DNA of 64,000 nt, taken from Rufibacter immobilis (lineage in GTDB: Bacteria; Bacteroidota; Bacteroidia; Cytophagales; Hymenobacteraceae). Under the pieces are notes generated by a model. It did no database searches and was not told the origin of the DNA. It saw nothing but the letters and a program-made list of their open reading frames with translations. Location of the stretch: contig NZ_RJJE01000009.1 of assembly GCF_003721565.1 (NCBI RefSeq), forward strand, positions 558,001 to 622,000, in the 5' to 3' direction. The translations under genes were made by a program, and so were the position numbers. Positions 1 through 6,872 of this stretch are shown in pieces (positions within the stretch are counted from its first letter, which is position 1; every line of letters starts with the position of its first letter).

Positions 1-704
1 CCTTTTTTTTGTTTCTTATTGTACATCTCAATCCGTTCGGCATAGATCCTATTGAGTAAGTTCTCCAGTCGATTGATCTTATTGAGTTTGGCAGTCTCAG
101 CTTCTTGTGCCTCTCTTTTGGCTTTGCGTTCTGCTGCCTCTTTAGCTTTTTGTGTTTTAGTATCTATTGGTTCATTAGTACCATCAGAAGAAAAAGAAGA
201 ACTAACTGTAGGTGTGTCAACACCTACCATATTCTTTTCTTTTCTTAAGTTGCTTATAGGTTCCTTATTAGGTTCCTTATAAGTTCCTTTATGCTTACTG
301 ATTTCGGGTAAAAGTTTACTGAAATAAGACAATAGTTTACCGTTATCAGTTAATAGTTTTCCGTTTTCAGCAAACTGGTAAATCTGAGGAATTAGGGCTA
401 ATACACTTTCTTTATTAACACAGAAGTAAGAGCATTTAGGCATACCTTTACGTTCAACTTTTATTATTCCAAGCATTTCAAATTTCTTAATGATGGTAGA
501 TAGTTGAGCTTTCCTTATTTTGGTTTCTTCAGCAATCCTTCTTATCGAATAGTAAAACTCAACTAGGTTTTTAAAGGAGCTTGCTTTTACCATAAGCCAT
601 TCAAAGAGGACAACTTCAGATAGGTCAAAAAAGTCTGTATAATTCTGTAACCTAAGAATATTGATGGCGAGGGGGTTAAACTCTTTATCTTTAGGTGCAC
701 TCAT
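1..704 (-). CDS. Hypothetical accessory protein of the integrative element (partial)
   Basis: An open frame starts at ATG 704-702 and runs without a stop off the left edge, giving at least 234 codons. The first ~110 residues look like a compact helical domain with a segment resembling a winged helix (IRRIAEETKIRKAQLSTIIK, about residues 56-75). This is followed by a Ser/Thr-rich linker and then a strongly charged Ala/Lys/Glu-rich coiled-coil segment at the C-terminal end visible here. The start overlaps the stop of the preceding gene by 14 bases, so the two are probably translationally coupled. A DNA-binding or replication-initiation role is conceivable from the winged-helix-like part, but I do not recognise the family. 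Confidence 0.75.
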   Translation of the reverse strand, partial: MSAPKDKEFNPLAINILRLQNYTDFFDLSEVVLFEWLMVKASSFKNLVEFYYSIRRIAEETKIRKAQLSTIIKKFEMLGIIKVERKGMPKCSYFCVNKESVLALIPQIYQFAENGKLLTDNGKLLSYFSKLLPEISKHKGTYKEPNKEPISNLRKEKNMVGVDTPTVSSSFSSDGTNEPIDTKTQKAKEAAERKAKREAQEAETAKLNKINRLENLLNRIYAERIEMYNKKQKK

Positions 705-1002
705 CTAACCCTCCTTTTTCAATTTCTGCCATGTTGGTGGTGTAGAATCCGGCTCGGAAATGGGTAATAGGACAAAAGCCTTTCCATACCAGAGCGATTG
801 CTCCGGCTTTCCGTAAAGTGGCTACATAGCGGCAAATTGATGCTCTTTCTATGCCCGTCTTATGGGCAATCATTAGCATGGTGGCGGGAGTTTGATAAAA
901 GGCAGCTCTTATTAAACTAAGTTGTTTTTGGCCTTTATCTGTATTATCTTTGCTTCTGTCAAATTGCAAAGAATCTTTAGGAGGAGTTAAATGTTTAGGC
1001 AT
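691..1002 (-). CDS. Small winged-helix-like protein
   Basis: A 103-residue protein. Residues ~28-70 resemble a helix-turn-helix: MIAHKTGIERASICRYVATL is a typical recognition-helix pattern of MarR/IclR-like folds. A short hydrophobic C-terminal part follows. It overlaps the next gene by 14 bases and the previous one (excisionase-like) by 8 bases, so the three form a tight operon in the order 1357 to 1. A regulator or DNA-binding accessory factor of the integrative element is the likely role. The specific family was not recognised. Confidence 0.75.
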   Translation of the reverse strand: MPKHLTPPKDSLQFDRSKDNTDKGQKQLSLIRAAFYQTPATMLMIAHKTGIERASICRYVATLRKAGAIALVWKGFCPITHFRAGFYTTNMAEIEKGGLDECT

Positions 1003-1357
1003 TAGCTCCTCCTTTCTTTTTACGTCTTGAACTTCTGGCTAAGGTTAGCTCAATTTCGCCTGTATTCCTTTTATCAACTGTTTGGGAATCTAGCCAAACA
1101 AGCAACTCCTTACGGCTAAAAATTAGCTGCCTCCCAAATGTTTTAAAGGGTATCTCTTTAGCAGCTGTCTTTTTGTATAGCTGTGATTCACTTATTTTGC
1201 AACCCTGGTCATTGAGAAATTTTAGAGCCTGCTCTTTGTTGCAGCGGTCAGGATGGCTTTGCTTACCATCATTTTTCAATAATTTAAGAAGCTCTTCTAG
1301 GAGAAACTCTTGCCGGTTAAACCGTCTTTCAATTACTGCAAATGGATTATCTATCAT
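995..1357 (-). CDS. Excisionase-like helix-turn-helix protein
   Basis: A 120-residue protein. After an N-terminal helix (residues 1-30), residues ~38-95 match the HTH_17/excisionase pattern: NKEQALKFLN, then ISESQLYKKTAAKEIPF, then FGRQLIFSRKELLVWLD, as in MerR-like Xis proteins of Bacteroidota elements. The C-terminus is very basic (SSRRKKKGG). It is the first gene of a three-gene operon and has a TAnnTTTG box 23 bases upstream. The expected role is recombination directionality or regulation of the element. The fold assignment is fairly safe; the exact role is inferred. Confidence 0.8.
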   Translation of the reverse strand: MIDNPFAVIERRFNRQEFLLEELLKLLKNDGKQSHPDRCNKEQALKFLNDQGCKISESQLYKKTAAKEIPFKTFGRQLIFSRKELLVWLDSQTVDKRNTGEIELTLARSSRRKKKGGANA

Positions 1358-1380
1358 GGTCTTTACGTTAATGTATAGAC

Positions 1381-1388
1381 CAAACTTA
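1381..1388 (-). promoter_or_regulatory. Promoter -7 box of the accessory operon
   Basis: Minus-strand TAAGTTTG matches TAnnTTTG, with its downstream edge 23 bases upstream of the ATG at 1357. Copies of the heptamer AGTTGCT lie just upstream of it. Confidence 0.55.
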
Positions 1389-1399
1389 CGAGGATTAGT

Positions 1400-1446
1400 A
1401 GTTGCTATTTTTGCTTAGAAGTTGCTGCAACTAATTAGCAACTTCT
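1400..1446. repeat. AGTTGCT heptamer cluster upstream of the HTH operon
   Basis: AGTTGCT occurs at 1400-1406 and 1420-1426, and inverted as AGCAACT at 1437-1443. The last two belong to a perfect 10-base inverted repeat (1417-1426 and 1437-1446). The cluster lies just upstream of the -7 box at 1388-1381 and spans the stop codon of the 1431-2450 gene. It may be an operator or excisionase binding site, or a hairpin ending the upstream transcript. Confidence 0.5.
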
Positions 1447-2450
1447 AGGTTGTCGGAAAATTTTTGTAGCTGTTCTTTTATCGACTGCACTTCTGCACTC
1501 TCTGAGGCCGACAAACCTTTCTTGTCTTTGTTATTTATATTCTTGTTTAAAGCTTGCCTTTTTCCAATGTTCCCAAAACTAGTAGTTAAAGCTTTCCAAA
1601 TGGCAGTTTGGTTTATACTAATTGAGTTCTGATTTAATGATTCTACAACCAGTTTTAAGTCTATAAGTGCGTATAACAGATATAAAATTCTTCGAGGCTT
1701 AACATTGGCAAAATGGACTTTCATTTGAGGGTATAACTTTTTCCCATCTTCATTTAAGTAATTTTTAAAAGAGATAAAATCCGAATCAAAAGTATGATTT
1801 GGGCTATTATCAGATGTAAGACAATTCTCTACATCATCACTTCTAATGCCTTCTAAAAAGTCTTGATAAGTTAGCTCTTGAGAAGCACAAGTTAAAGCAA
1901 TCTTAAAAAGTTTATCTTGATTAAATCCATAATAATCTAAAACTTCCCATTCCCTTCTTTCTTGCAACTTTATACCAACTTTATTTTGTATTGAAGGGAA
2001 ATCTAAATTAAAGGAAGCACACGTAACATCAAGAAGGGTAATAAACTGCTTTTCTACAATAAAGCAGTTTATTACATAATTTTTAAAATCAGTTAATTTT
2101 TCTAATTTACTTTCTATCTTACAATAACTATCTATTATTTTCTCATTCCTCTTTCGGGTAAAAGAACCTTTACCTATAGCCCTACTAAAATCTCTAATTA
2201 TTCTTTGTACGTACAGCTCCCTATCTTCTGCTGCAAGTTCAAATAGATTGTTTTCTATTTCACTGATAGTCTCATTAAATATATTGTTAGTAGCTGTTTT
2301 CATTAAAACACCTTCTAGTTGTTGGAAGAGCTCTTCATGTAACTTTATTTGTCTTTCCCATTTATGTTTGTGTTGCTCAGGTATATTTTGAGGAAAAGAC
2401 AATCCTTGAAAAATTGAACAAAATTTTATTAAATTATCATGTATGAGCAT
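1431..2450 (-). CDS. Hypothetical protein of the integrative element
   Basis: A 339-residue, very AT-rich, mostly helical protein with no signal peptide or membrane segment. I recognise no domain. The N-terminal half is rich in Glu/Lys helices, and the C-terminal third (from ~260) has an Asn-rich patch (SLNQNSISINQT) that reads like a small HTH-like module at the end. It lies 11 bases downstream of the integrase stop, so the two are probably co-transcribed. A similar position next to the integrase is often held by regulatory or excision-assisting proteins, but no function can be assigned. Confidence 0.75.
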   Translation of the reverse strand: MLIHDNLIKFCSIFQGLSFPQNIPEQHKHKWERQIKLHEELFQQLEGVLMKTATNNIFNETISEIENNLFELAAEDRELYVQRIIRDFSRAIGKGSFTRKRNEKIIDSYCKIESKLEKLTDFKNYVINCFIVEKQFITLLDVTCASFNLDFPSIQNKVGIKLQERREWEVLDYYGFNQDKLFKIALTCASQELTYQDFLEGIRSDDVENCLTSDNSPNHTFDSDFISFKNYLNEDGKKLYPQMKVHFANVKPRRILYLLYALIDLKLVVESLNQNSISINQTAIWKALTTSFGNIGKRQALNKNINNKDKKGLSASESAEVQSIKEQLQKFSDNLEVAN

Positions 2451-2461
2451 AGAATAGCGTA

Positions 2462-3700
2462 TTAAAACTTAGTCAACAAAATTGCATTTTTTACCCGCTC
2501 TTCCTGCTCAAATGATGCAAGATAGTTTTCAGTCGTTTTAAGGTCATTGTGGCCTAGACTTTCGGATATGAAAGCAATATTAGCACCGGAACGTTTTAAA
2601 ACGGTAGCGTAACTATGGCGGGCTGTGTATGTGCTTATATTTTGTATACCTAAATTCTTACCTATAGCTTTCATTTTGGTATTCATAAGCTTAGTAATAT
2701 TCTTAATCTTAGTACGCTCCATTTCAGGGCTTTCACCACCTTGCAGGATAGGGAATAGGAATGTATCAGGAGTTTCCTCAATATTGCCCCAGCGCTTTAT
2801 AATAGCCTCCATTTCGGGCAGCAATGGTGCATGTATAAGTTTTTTCTTTTTGGCCTTTGCAATAGTTTTTTGACGGTAAAAGCAAATTTCACCGTTTCGG
2901 ATGTTGGAGTACTTGAACTTACAAAGGTCTGTAATATTGGCTCCGTTACATAAATAGGAGAAAAACCACAAATCCCGACACATCTCTATAGTATGGGTTT
3001 CACAATCATACTTTACAATCTTACCAATATCGCTAATGCTTAAGGCTATGTTGCGGCCTTCGTGTTGAGGTATCTCGTATTTGCCTTTCCCGAACGGGTG
3101 CTGTGTTGGCTTTATTAAGCCCGTGCTCTTTGCCTCATTTACTACAACTTGCAATGCTCGCATGTACATAGATATAGTAGTATAGCTTTTCTGCTCTGAT
3201 AGCAAATGTTGCTCATAGCGTTTTAACCAATCAACTGTTATTTGGCTAAACTTTATCTTATCACCTGCAAACAAGTCTAAACTTCGTAAGGTGTATTTAT
3301 ACCAATCGGCTGTACTCACTTTGCCGTTTTCTTTTAGGTCTGCTATTCTGTTTGTAAAAGCCGCATGTACTGTATCTTCGGCAGAATTGCCTTTGCTCAT
3401 TCGTTTGTTAAGTGAATCAAACGAAAACAGGTCAAGCTTTACAAGTTTCTCTACATGGTGTTTAACTACTATGGCAGCATCCGTTACCGTTTGCCTAATA
3501 TCTTTTAACTCCTTAACCTTTGCTGTTGGCAGACGCTCCCAATCAGATACAGAAAGAGCCGAGCCAGTTGAATAGTACTTCTGTACTCTTTGATGCGTAA
3601 CCCTTACCCTTATTGGGTATGTTCCGTTCTTATTGGGTTTCCTAGTGTCAAGAAGAGCCACAATTTTAACTCCTCCATCTTTTGGGGTAAAATCAAACAT
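2462..3700 (-). CDS. Tyrosine recombinase / site-specific integrase
   Basis: 412 residues. An N-terminal arm-DNA-binding domain (~10-95) is followed by a SAM-like core-binding domain (~105-200) and a catalytic domain (~220-400). Visible catalytic residues are Arg361-His362 in TARHSYAT, His384 in SLGH and the nucleophile Tyr393 in TENYL. At the place where most family members have Arg I (GLRxxE-like), this protein reads NGANITD, so Arg255 appears to be replaced by Asn; the CTnDOT integrase is known to lack the same arginine. The gene lies next to the tRNA-Ala fragment and transcribes away from it. It catalyses insertion and excision of the element. Confidence 0.93.
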   Translation of the reverse strand: MFDFTPKDGGVKIVALLDTRKPNKNGTYPIRVRVTHQRVQKYYSTGSALSVSDWERLPTAKVKELKDIRQTVTDAAIVVKHHVEKLVKLDLFSFDSLNKRMSKGNSAEDTVHAAFTNRIADLKENGKVSTADWYKYTLRSLDLFAGDKIKFSQITVDWLKRYEQHLLSEQKSYTTISMYMRALQVVVNEAKSTGLIKPTQHPFGKGKYEIPQHEGRNIALSISDIGKIVKYDCETHTIEMCRDLWFFSYLCNGANITDLCKFKYSNIRNGEICFYRQKTIAKAKKKKLIHAPLLPEMEAIIKRWGNIEETPDTFLFPILQGGESPEMERTKIKNITKLMNTKMKAIGKNLGIQNISTYTARHSYATVLKRSGANIAFISESLGHNDLKTTENYLASFEQEERVKNAILLTKF

Positions 3701-3717
3701 ACTGCATTCACTTAAAG

Positions 3718-3756
3718 TGTATGTACTTCAAAAGCATTACATACAAAGTACATACA
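3718..3756. repeat. 11-bp inverted repeat upstream of the integrase
   Basis: The perfect arms TGTATGTACTT (3718-3728) and AAGTACATACA (3746-3756) are separated by 17 bases. The direct repeat ACATACAAA also occurs at 3739-3747 and 3751-3759. The repeat lies between the integrase start and its promoter -7 box and may be an operator or an arm-type recombinase/Xis site. Confidence 0.6.
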
Positions 3757-3762
3757 AATATA
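3755..3762 (-). promoter_or_regulatory. Promoter -7 box of the integrase gene
   Basis: Minus-strand TATATTTG matches TAnnTTTG, about 55 bases upstream of the integrase ATG. No convincing -33 TTTG box was found. Confidence 0.5.
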
Positions 3763-3878
3763 GCGAATACATGAAAGTTAAAGAAATATAATGCGAGGTT
3801 AAAACAGTCTAATTCTGCGTTTTAAGCATCTTTCAAGCATTATTGATAAAAGGTAAAAACCATTGAAAAAGACACAGT

Positions 3879-3925
3879 CCTGCATGGCATGCAAGAGGTC
3901 ATCGGTTCGACTCCGATATTCTCCA
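3879..3925 (+). other. 3' fragment of tRNA-Ala(GGC): element attachment site
   Basis: The sequence reads as a tRNA from the anticodon arm onward: stem CCTGC, loop ATGGCAT with anticodon GGC, variable loop, T arm ATCGG-TTCGACT-CCGAT and acceptor strand ATTCTCC plus A. The 5' half (acceptor, D arm) is absent: nothing resembling GGAGAAT or a D loop lies in the preceding 60 bases. The 3' anticodon strand is GCAAG where pairing with CCTGC needs GCAGG, another sign of a non-functional remnant. It is the chromosomal-side att site left by integration into the tRNA 3' end. Confidence 0.85.
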
Positions 3926-3927
3926 CT

Positions 3928-3956
3928 AAAGGCTCACCCAACGGTGAGCCTTTTTT
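3928..3956 (+). terminator. Original terminator of the disrupted tRNA-Ala
   Basis: Stem GGCTCACC / GGTGAGCC (3931-3938, 3943-3950) with loop CAAC is followed by six T. It directly follows the tRNA fragment, marking this side as the original chromosomal 3' flank. Confidence 0.85.
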
Positions 3957-4102
3957 ATTTCACATTAGCCTTTTAAGGCTGCCGCGTCTTGCGAGCCCGC
4001 CCCTCCCATAGCTCTCCCCTTGGGCTTTTTTAGCGGAAATGTAGTACCCTACGTCAGTAAGTAAAGGCAGAATTCCGTTATTTTGCTGCTAGTACAGAGT
4101 AA

Positions 4103-4591
4103 ATGAATAATCACGTATCCTTGACGCAGAAAGACCTAGTTGAGATTGCCTACAGATGGGTTCTGAAGGAAGCTGGATGCGCTGCTTCCTTCAGGGAGTA
4201 TATGAAGCCCGATGTTGGTGAATGCCCTGTCATTGGGTTTGCCTCCTTCGGGAAAAGCGTATTGGTTCAAGTAAATACCACCCGCGCAGAATTTGACCAA
4301 GCCATGGCCAGCCAGTTTTGGCTGCAGCCGGAAAACAACATGGGGAGGTATCGGTTTCTATGTGTGCCTCAGGACTTGGTGCAACCAGAAGAACTTCCAG
4401 AACGCTGGGGCCTGCTTTACGTTGATGAGGCACAGAAAATAACCTGCGTATACAACCCGTATAGCCCCAACGGTAGCTACTTCTGGCGCAATGGTTTTGA
4501 AGACGAGAACCTGTACAACCTGTTGGGGCAAAACGAACAGCTCTACGCCGCCTGTAGACGCTTTAAATACATGGCCCGATTCCTCAATTAA
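4103..4591 (+). CDS. Degenerate PDDEXK (MmcB-like) nuclease-fold protein
   Basis: 162 residues, cytoplasmic. The pattern from residue 38 to 110 follows that of small MmcB-like restriction-endonuclease-fold proteins common in Bacteroidota: an IGF strand, a VLV-V-TTRAEF strand and helix, then MGRYRFLCVPQDLVQPEELP and WGLLYVDE. In catalytic members I expect PDxIGF and ExKxSRxDF; here these read PVIGF (Val43) and QVNTTRAEF (Gln56, Asn58), so the Asp, Glu and Lys of the active site look replaced. It is the first gene beyond the integration site and is followed by a strong terminator. Family assignment is from memory of the pattern; loss of catalysis is inferred. Confidence 0.6.
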   Translation: MNNHVSLTQKDLVEIAYRWVLKEAGCAASFREYMKPDVGECPVIGFASFGKSVLVQVNTTRAEFDQAMASQFWLQPENNMGRYRFLCVPQDLVQPEELPERWGLLYVDEAQKITCVYNPYSPNGSYFWRNGFEDENLYNLLGQNEQLYAACRRFKYMARFLN

Positions 4592-4671
4592 CCTTTGCCC
4601 CTATTGAGTATTCAATACACCCATCATGCGGCTAAAGCTATCGGGATGCGTTTAGAGGCTTAAAATCTGAA

Positions 4672-4729
4672 AATCGCTAAAAACAAGGCCGCCCCTGCAT
4701 TGGCAAGGGCGGCCTTGTTTTTAGCGATT
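4672..4729. terminator. Bidirectional terminator between convergent genes
   Basis: A perfect 23-base stem (4672-4694 with 4707-4729) contains A5/T5 runs and GGCCGCCC, with a 12-base loop. It separates the gene ending at 4591 from cysK. A degenerate hairpin-repeat relic (GCGTTTAGAGGCT at 4648) lies just before it. Confidence 0.85.
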
Positions 4730-4745
4730 AACTGCCAGAAAGAAA

Positions 4746-5660
4746 TTATACAAACAAACCTTCTACAGATAAGTAGCGCTCGCCGGTATCATAGCAGAAC
4801 GTGAGGATCTTGGCGCCTTTTTCTACTTCGGTTAGTTTCTGGGCCACTGCGGCCAGGGAACCACCAGAAGAGATCCCCAGGAAGATACCTTCTTCTCTGG
4901 CGGCTCTTCGGGTATACTCAAAGGCATCTTGCGGGGCTACCTGAATGATGCCATCTAGCAGGGACATATCCATGATCTTGGGAATGAACCCCGCGCCTAC
5001 GCCTTGGATAGGGTGCGGACCCGGAGCACCACCGCTCAGCACCGGAGAAAGGGTAGGCTCCACGGCAAACACCTTCAGGTTCGGGAATTTCTCTTTAAGT
5101 ACTTGGGCAACGCCGGTAATGTGCCCACCGGTTCCTACGCCGGTAATCAGGTAATCTATGCCATCCGGAAAATCACGCAGCACTTCCTGGGCCGTGGTCT
5201 CCACGTGAATGCGCGTGTTGGCCTCGTTTTCAAACTGCATGGGAATCCAGGCATTCTGGTTTTCGGCAGCCAGCTCATTGGCGCGTTCAATGGCTCCTTT
5301 CATGCCTTTTTCACGCGGGGTCAACTCCAACTTGGCTCCATACGCAGCCATTAGCCGCCGCCGCTCAATAGACATAGACTCCGGCATGACCAACGTGAGG
5401 GCGTAGCCTTTTACGGCCGCCACCATGGCCAGACCTACGCCCGTGTTGCCCGACGTGGGTTCAATGATATGGCTGTTCTCATTCAGCAGGCCGCGCTTCT
5501 CAGCGTCTTCAATCATGGCCAGGGCAATGCGGTCTTTGATGCTTCCGCCGGGATTGGCCCGCTCTAATTTGACCCAAACCTGGGCATCGTTCCCGTATAA
5601 TCTATTAATGCGTACCACCGGTGTGTTACCAATGGTCTGTAAAATGTTGTCTGCTTTCAT
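4746..5660 (-). CDS. cysK: Cysteine synthase A (O-acetylserine sulfhydrylase)
   Basis: 304 residues, the usual length. It makes L-cysteine from O-acetylserine and sulfide using PLP. Lys42 in GGSIKDR is the PLP lysine, PTSGNTG (68-74) is the asparagine/substrate loop, and [11 protein letters not shown] binds the phosphate. [10 protein letters not shown] and [10 protein letters not shown] are more CysK- than CysM-like. The serine acetyltransferase gene lies 100 bases upstream in the same direction, so substrate supply and use are linked. cysK also has its own TACCTTTG promoter box in that gap. The protein ends at GLFV, without the longer CysK tail that binds the acetyltransferase in enterobacteria, so complex formation is uncertain. 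Confidence 0.93.
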   Translation of the reverse strand: MKADNILQTIGNTPVVRINRLYGNDAQVWVKLERANPGGSIKDRIALAMIEDAEKRGLLNENSHIIEPTSGNTGVGLAMVAAVKGYALTLVMPESMSIERRRLMAAYGAKLELTPREKGMKGAIERANELAAENQNAWIPMQFENEANTRIHVETTAQEVLRDFPDGIDYLITGVGTGGHITGVAQVLKEKFPNLKVFAVEPTLSPVLSGGAPGPHPIQGVGAGFIPKIMDMSLLDGIIQVAPQDAFEYTRRAAREEGIFLGISSGGSLAAVAQKLTEVEKGAKILTFCYDTGERYLSVEGLFV

Positions 5661-5719
5661 AGCGTTACAGTTCTTATATAAAAGAATAAAAGCCTTTGCG
5701 GCAAACCATGCTGCCTCTG

Positions 5720-5727
5720 CAAAGGTA
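5720..5727 (-). promoter_or_regulatory. Promoter -7 box of cysK
   Basis: Minus-strand TACCTTTG lies 59 bases before the cysK ATG, with a TTG about 21 bases upstream. It allows cysK to be expressed apart from cysE. Confidence 0.65.
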
Positions 5728-5760
5728 ATCTTAATTTAGTAAGCCTATCAAGTTAGTAGA

Positions 5761-6594
5761 CTAAATAGAATAGTCTACAATATCTTCGGGCGCTTCAGAC
5801 CTGCTCACTTTAATCTGGGCACGGTGGTAAAGCCGGGAGTAAGGAGGTACGCTCTCCGTGAGCCATACGTTACCCCCAATAATGCTGTGCGACCCAATAA
5901 CCGTGCTGCCTCCCAGAATAGTAGCCCCGGCGTAAATAATCACGTGGTCTTCCAGCGTGGGGTGACGTTTAATATCCGTCATGTATTTGGCCACGCTCAG
6001 CGCTCCCAGGGTTACGCCCTGGTAGAGCTTCACATGTTTGCCTATGACGGTGGTCTCCCCAATCACGATTCCGGTACCGTGGTCAATGCAGAACGGGAAG
6101 TCAATGCGCGCGCCGGGATGGATGTCGATGCCGGTGCGGTTGTGCGCCGATTCCGTGAGGATGCGGGGCAGCAGCGGAACTCCCGCCTGGTGCAGCACGT
6201 GAGCCGTGCGGTACACGGCAATGGCATAGAACCCAGGGTAAGACCGCATCACCTCCTCAATGTGCCGGGCAGCGGGGTCTTCCTGTAAAATAAACTGCGC
6301 ATCTGCCAACAGCTGTTCATGCAGCGCCGGTAGTTGCCGCATAAATTGCTCCACCGTCTCCGCCGCCGAAAAGGTACTGATGTGCTGCACCCCTTCCAGG
6401 AGAGACTCCAGTTCCTGCTCCAGAAAAGAGGCCTCCTGGGCCAACTCCTGCGCCGTCTGGAACGGATGCTCGGCCAAAGGCGGGAAAAGCATCTGCAGCA
6501 AGCGGTTCTGGAACTGGCAAAGCAAACTGGTGGGTATCCGGAACTGGTTCTGCTGGTGCAAACCCCAGAGCCGTTGTAAAAAAGATTCTTCCAT
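5761..6594 (-). CDS. cysE: Serine O-acetyltransferase (EpsC/CysE family)
   Basis: 277 residues. It converts serine and acetyl-CoA to O-acetylserine, the first step of cysteine synthesis. An N-terminal helical domain (~1-140) is followed by left-handed beta-helix hexapeptide repeats (~145-255): IHPGARIDFPFCIDHGTGIV and IGETTVIGKHVKLYQGVTLG. The catalytic His is in DHGTG and the cofactor-side His is in IDIHPGA. The N-terminus is of the longer EpsC type seen in Bacteroidota. The gene has a TACCTTTG box upstream and lies before cysK on the same strand. The divergent ABC exporter gene and a hairpin repeat separate it from the next unit. Confidence 0.92.
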   Translation of the reverse strand: MEESFLQRLWGLHQQNQFRIPTSLLCQFQNRLLQMLFPPLAEHPFQTAQELAQEASFLEQELESLLEGVQHISTFSAAETVEQFMRQLPALHEQLLADAQFILQEDPAARHIEEVMRSYPGFYAIAVYRTAHVLHQAGVPLLPRILTESAHNRTGIDIHPGARIDFPFCIDHGTGIVIGETTVIGKHVKLYQGVTLGALSVAKYMTDIKRHPTLEDHVIIYAGATILGGSTVIGSHSIIGGNVWLTESVPPYSRLYHRAQIKVSRSEAPEDIVDYSI

Positions 6595-6655
6595 AAATGT
6601 AGCCTACGAAATAATACAGAGGAAGGAAACAGATTCACGCCCTCTTTCTTAGAGA

Positions 6656-6663
6656 CAAAGGTA
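6656..6663 (-). promoter_or_regulatory. Promoter -7 box of cysE
   Basis: Minus-strand TACCTTTG, 61 bases upstream of the cysE ATG at 6594. No clear -33 box. Confidence 0.6.
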
Positions 6664-6712
6664 AAGCACCCTCACGCAGCGTAGTAGTTCTTCTGGTTTC
6701 TTACAGTATAGT

Positions 6713-6752
6713 GCGTTTAGGGGCTCTTTTTCCAAAAACAGCCCCTAAACGC
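6713..6752. repeat. Hairpin repeat copy 1
   Basis: Arms GCGTTTAGGGGCT and AGCCCCTAAACGC are perfectly complementary around CTTTTTCCAAAAAC. It lies between the divergent cysE and ABC exporter genes, where no terminator is expected. Confidence 0.9.
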
Positions 6753-6872
6753 AAGAGAGTTCAAGATCGGCCCAAAGATTCCTGTGTAGATACCGGGAAC
6801 CGATAGAAAGGGGCTCTTCCCCATTTTACCGTTTTACCCGTAAATAAACGCTTTGGTGTAACTTCACCGCTT

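Larger units (their letters stand above)
1..3925. mobile_element. Right end of an integrative element inserted in tRNA-Ala
   Basis: The stretch is visibly AT-richer than the rest of the window. It carries a tyrosine recombinase, an excisionase-like HTH gene and three genes of unknown role, all on the minus strand, and ends at a 3' fragment of a tRNA-Ala gene followed by that tRNA's terminator. This is the usual arrangement of a tRNA-integrated element: the displaced original 3' end lies here and the reconstituted tRNA gene should lie beyond the left edge. None of the hairpin repeats so common from 6713 onward was found inside it, which fits recent acquisition. Cargo and type (mobilizable island or satellite) cannot be judged because the left part is missing. 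Confidence 0.8.

Noticed and set aside
52-282. A 76-codon plus-strand frame at the left edge
   Set aside because: It is antisense to the partial minus-strand frame 1-704, which has coherent protein-like composition and operon overlap.
3879-3925. A complete functional tRNA-Ala gene
   Set aside because: No 5' acceptor strand or D arm precedes the anticodon arm, and the anticodon stem has a broken pair.
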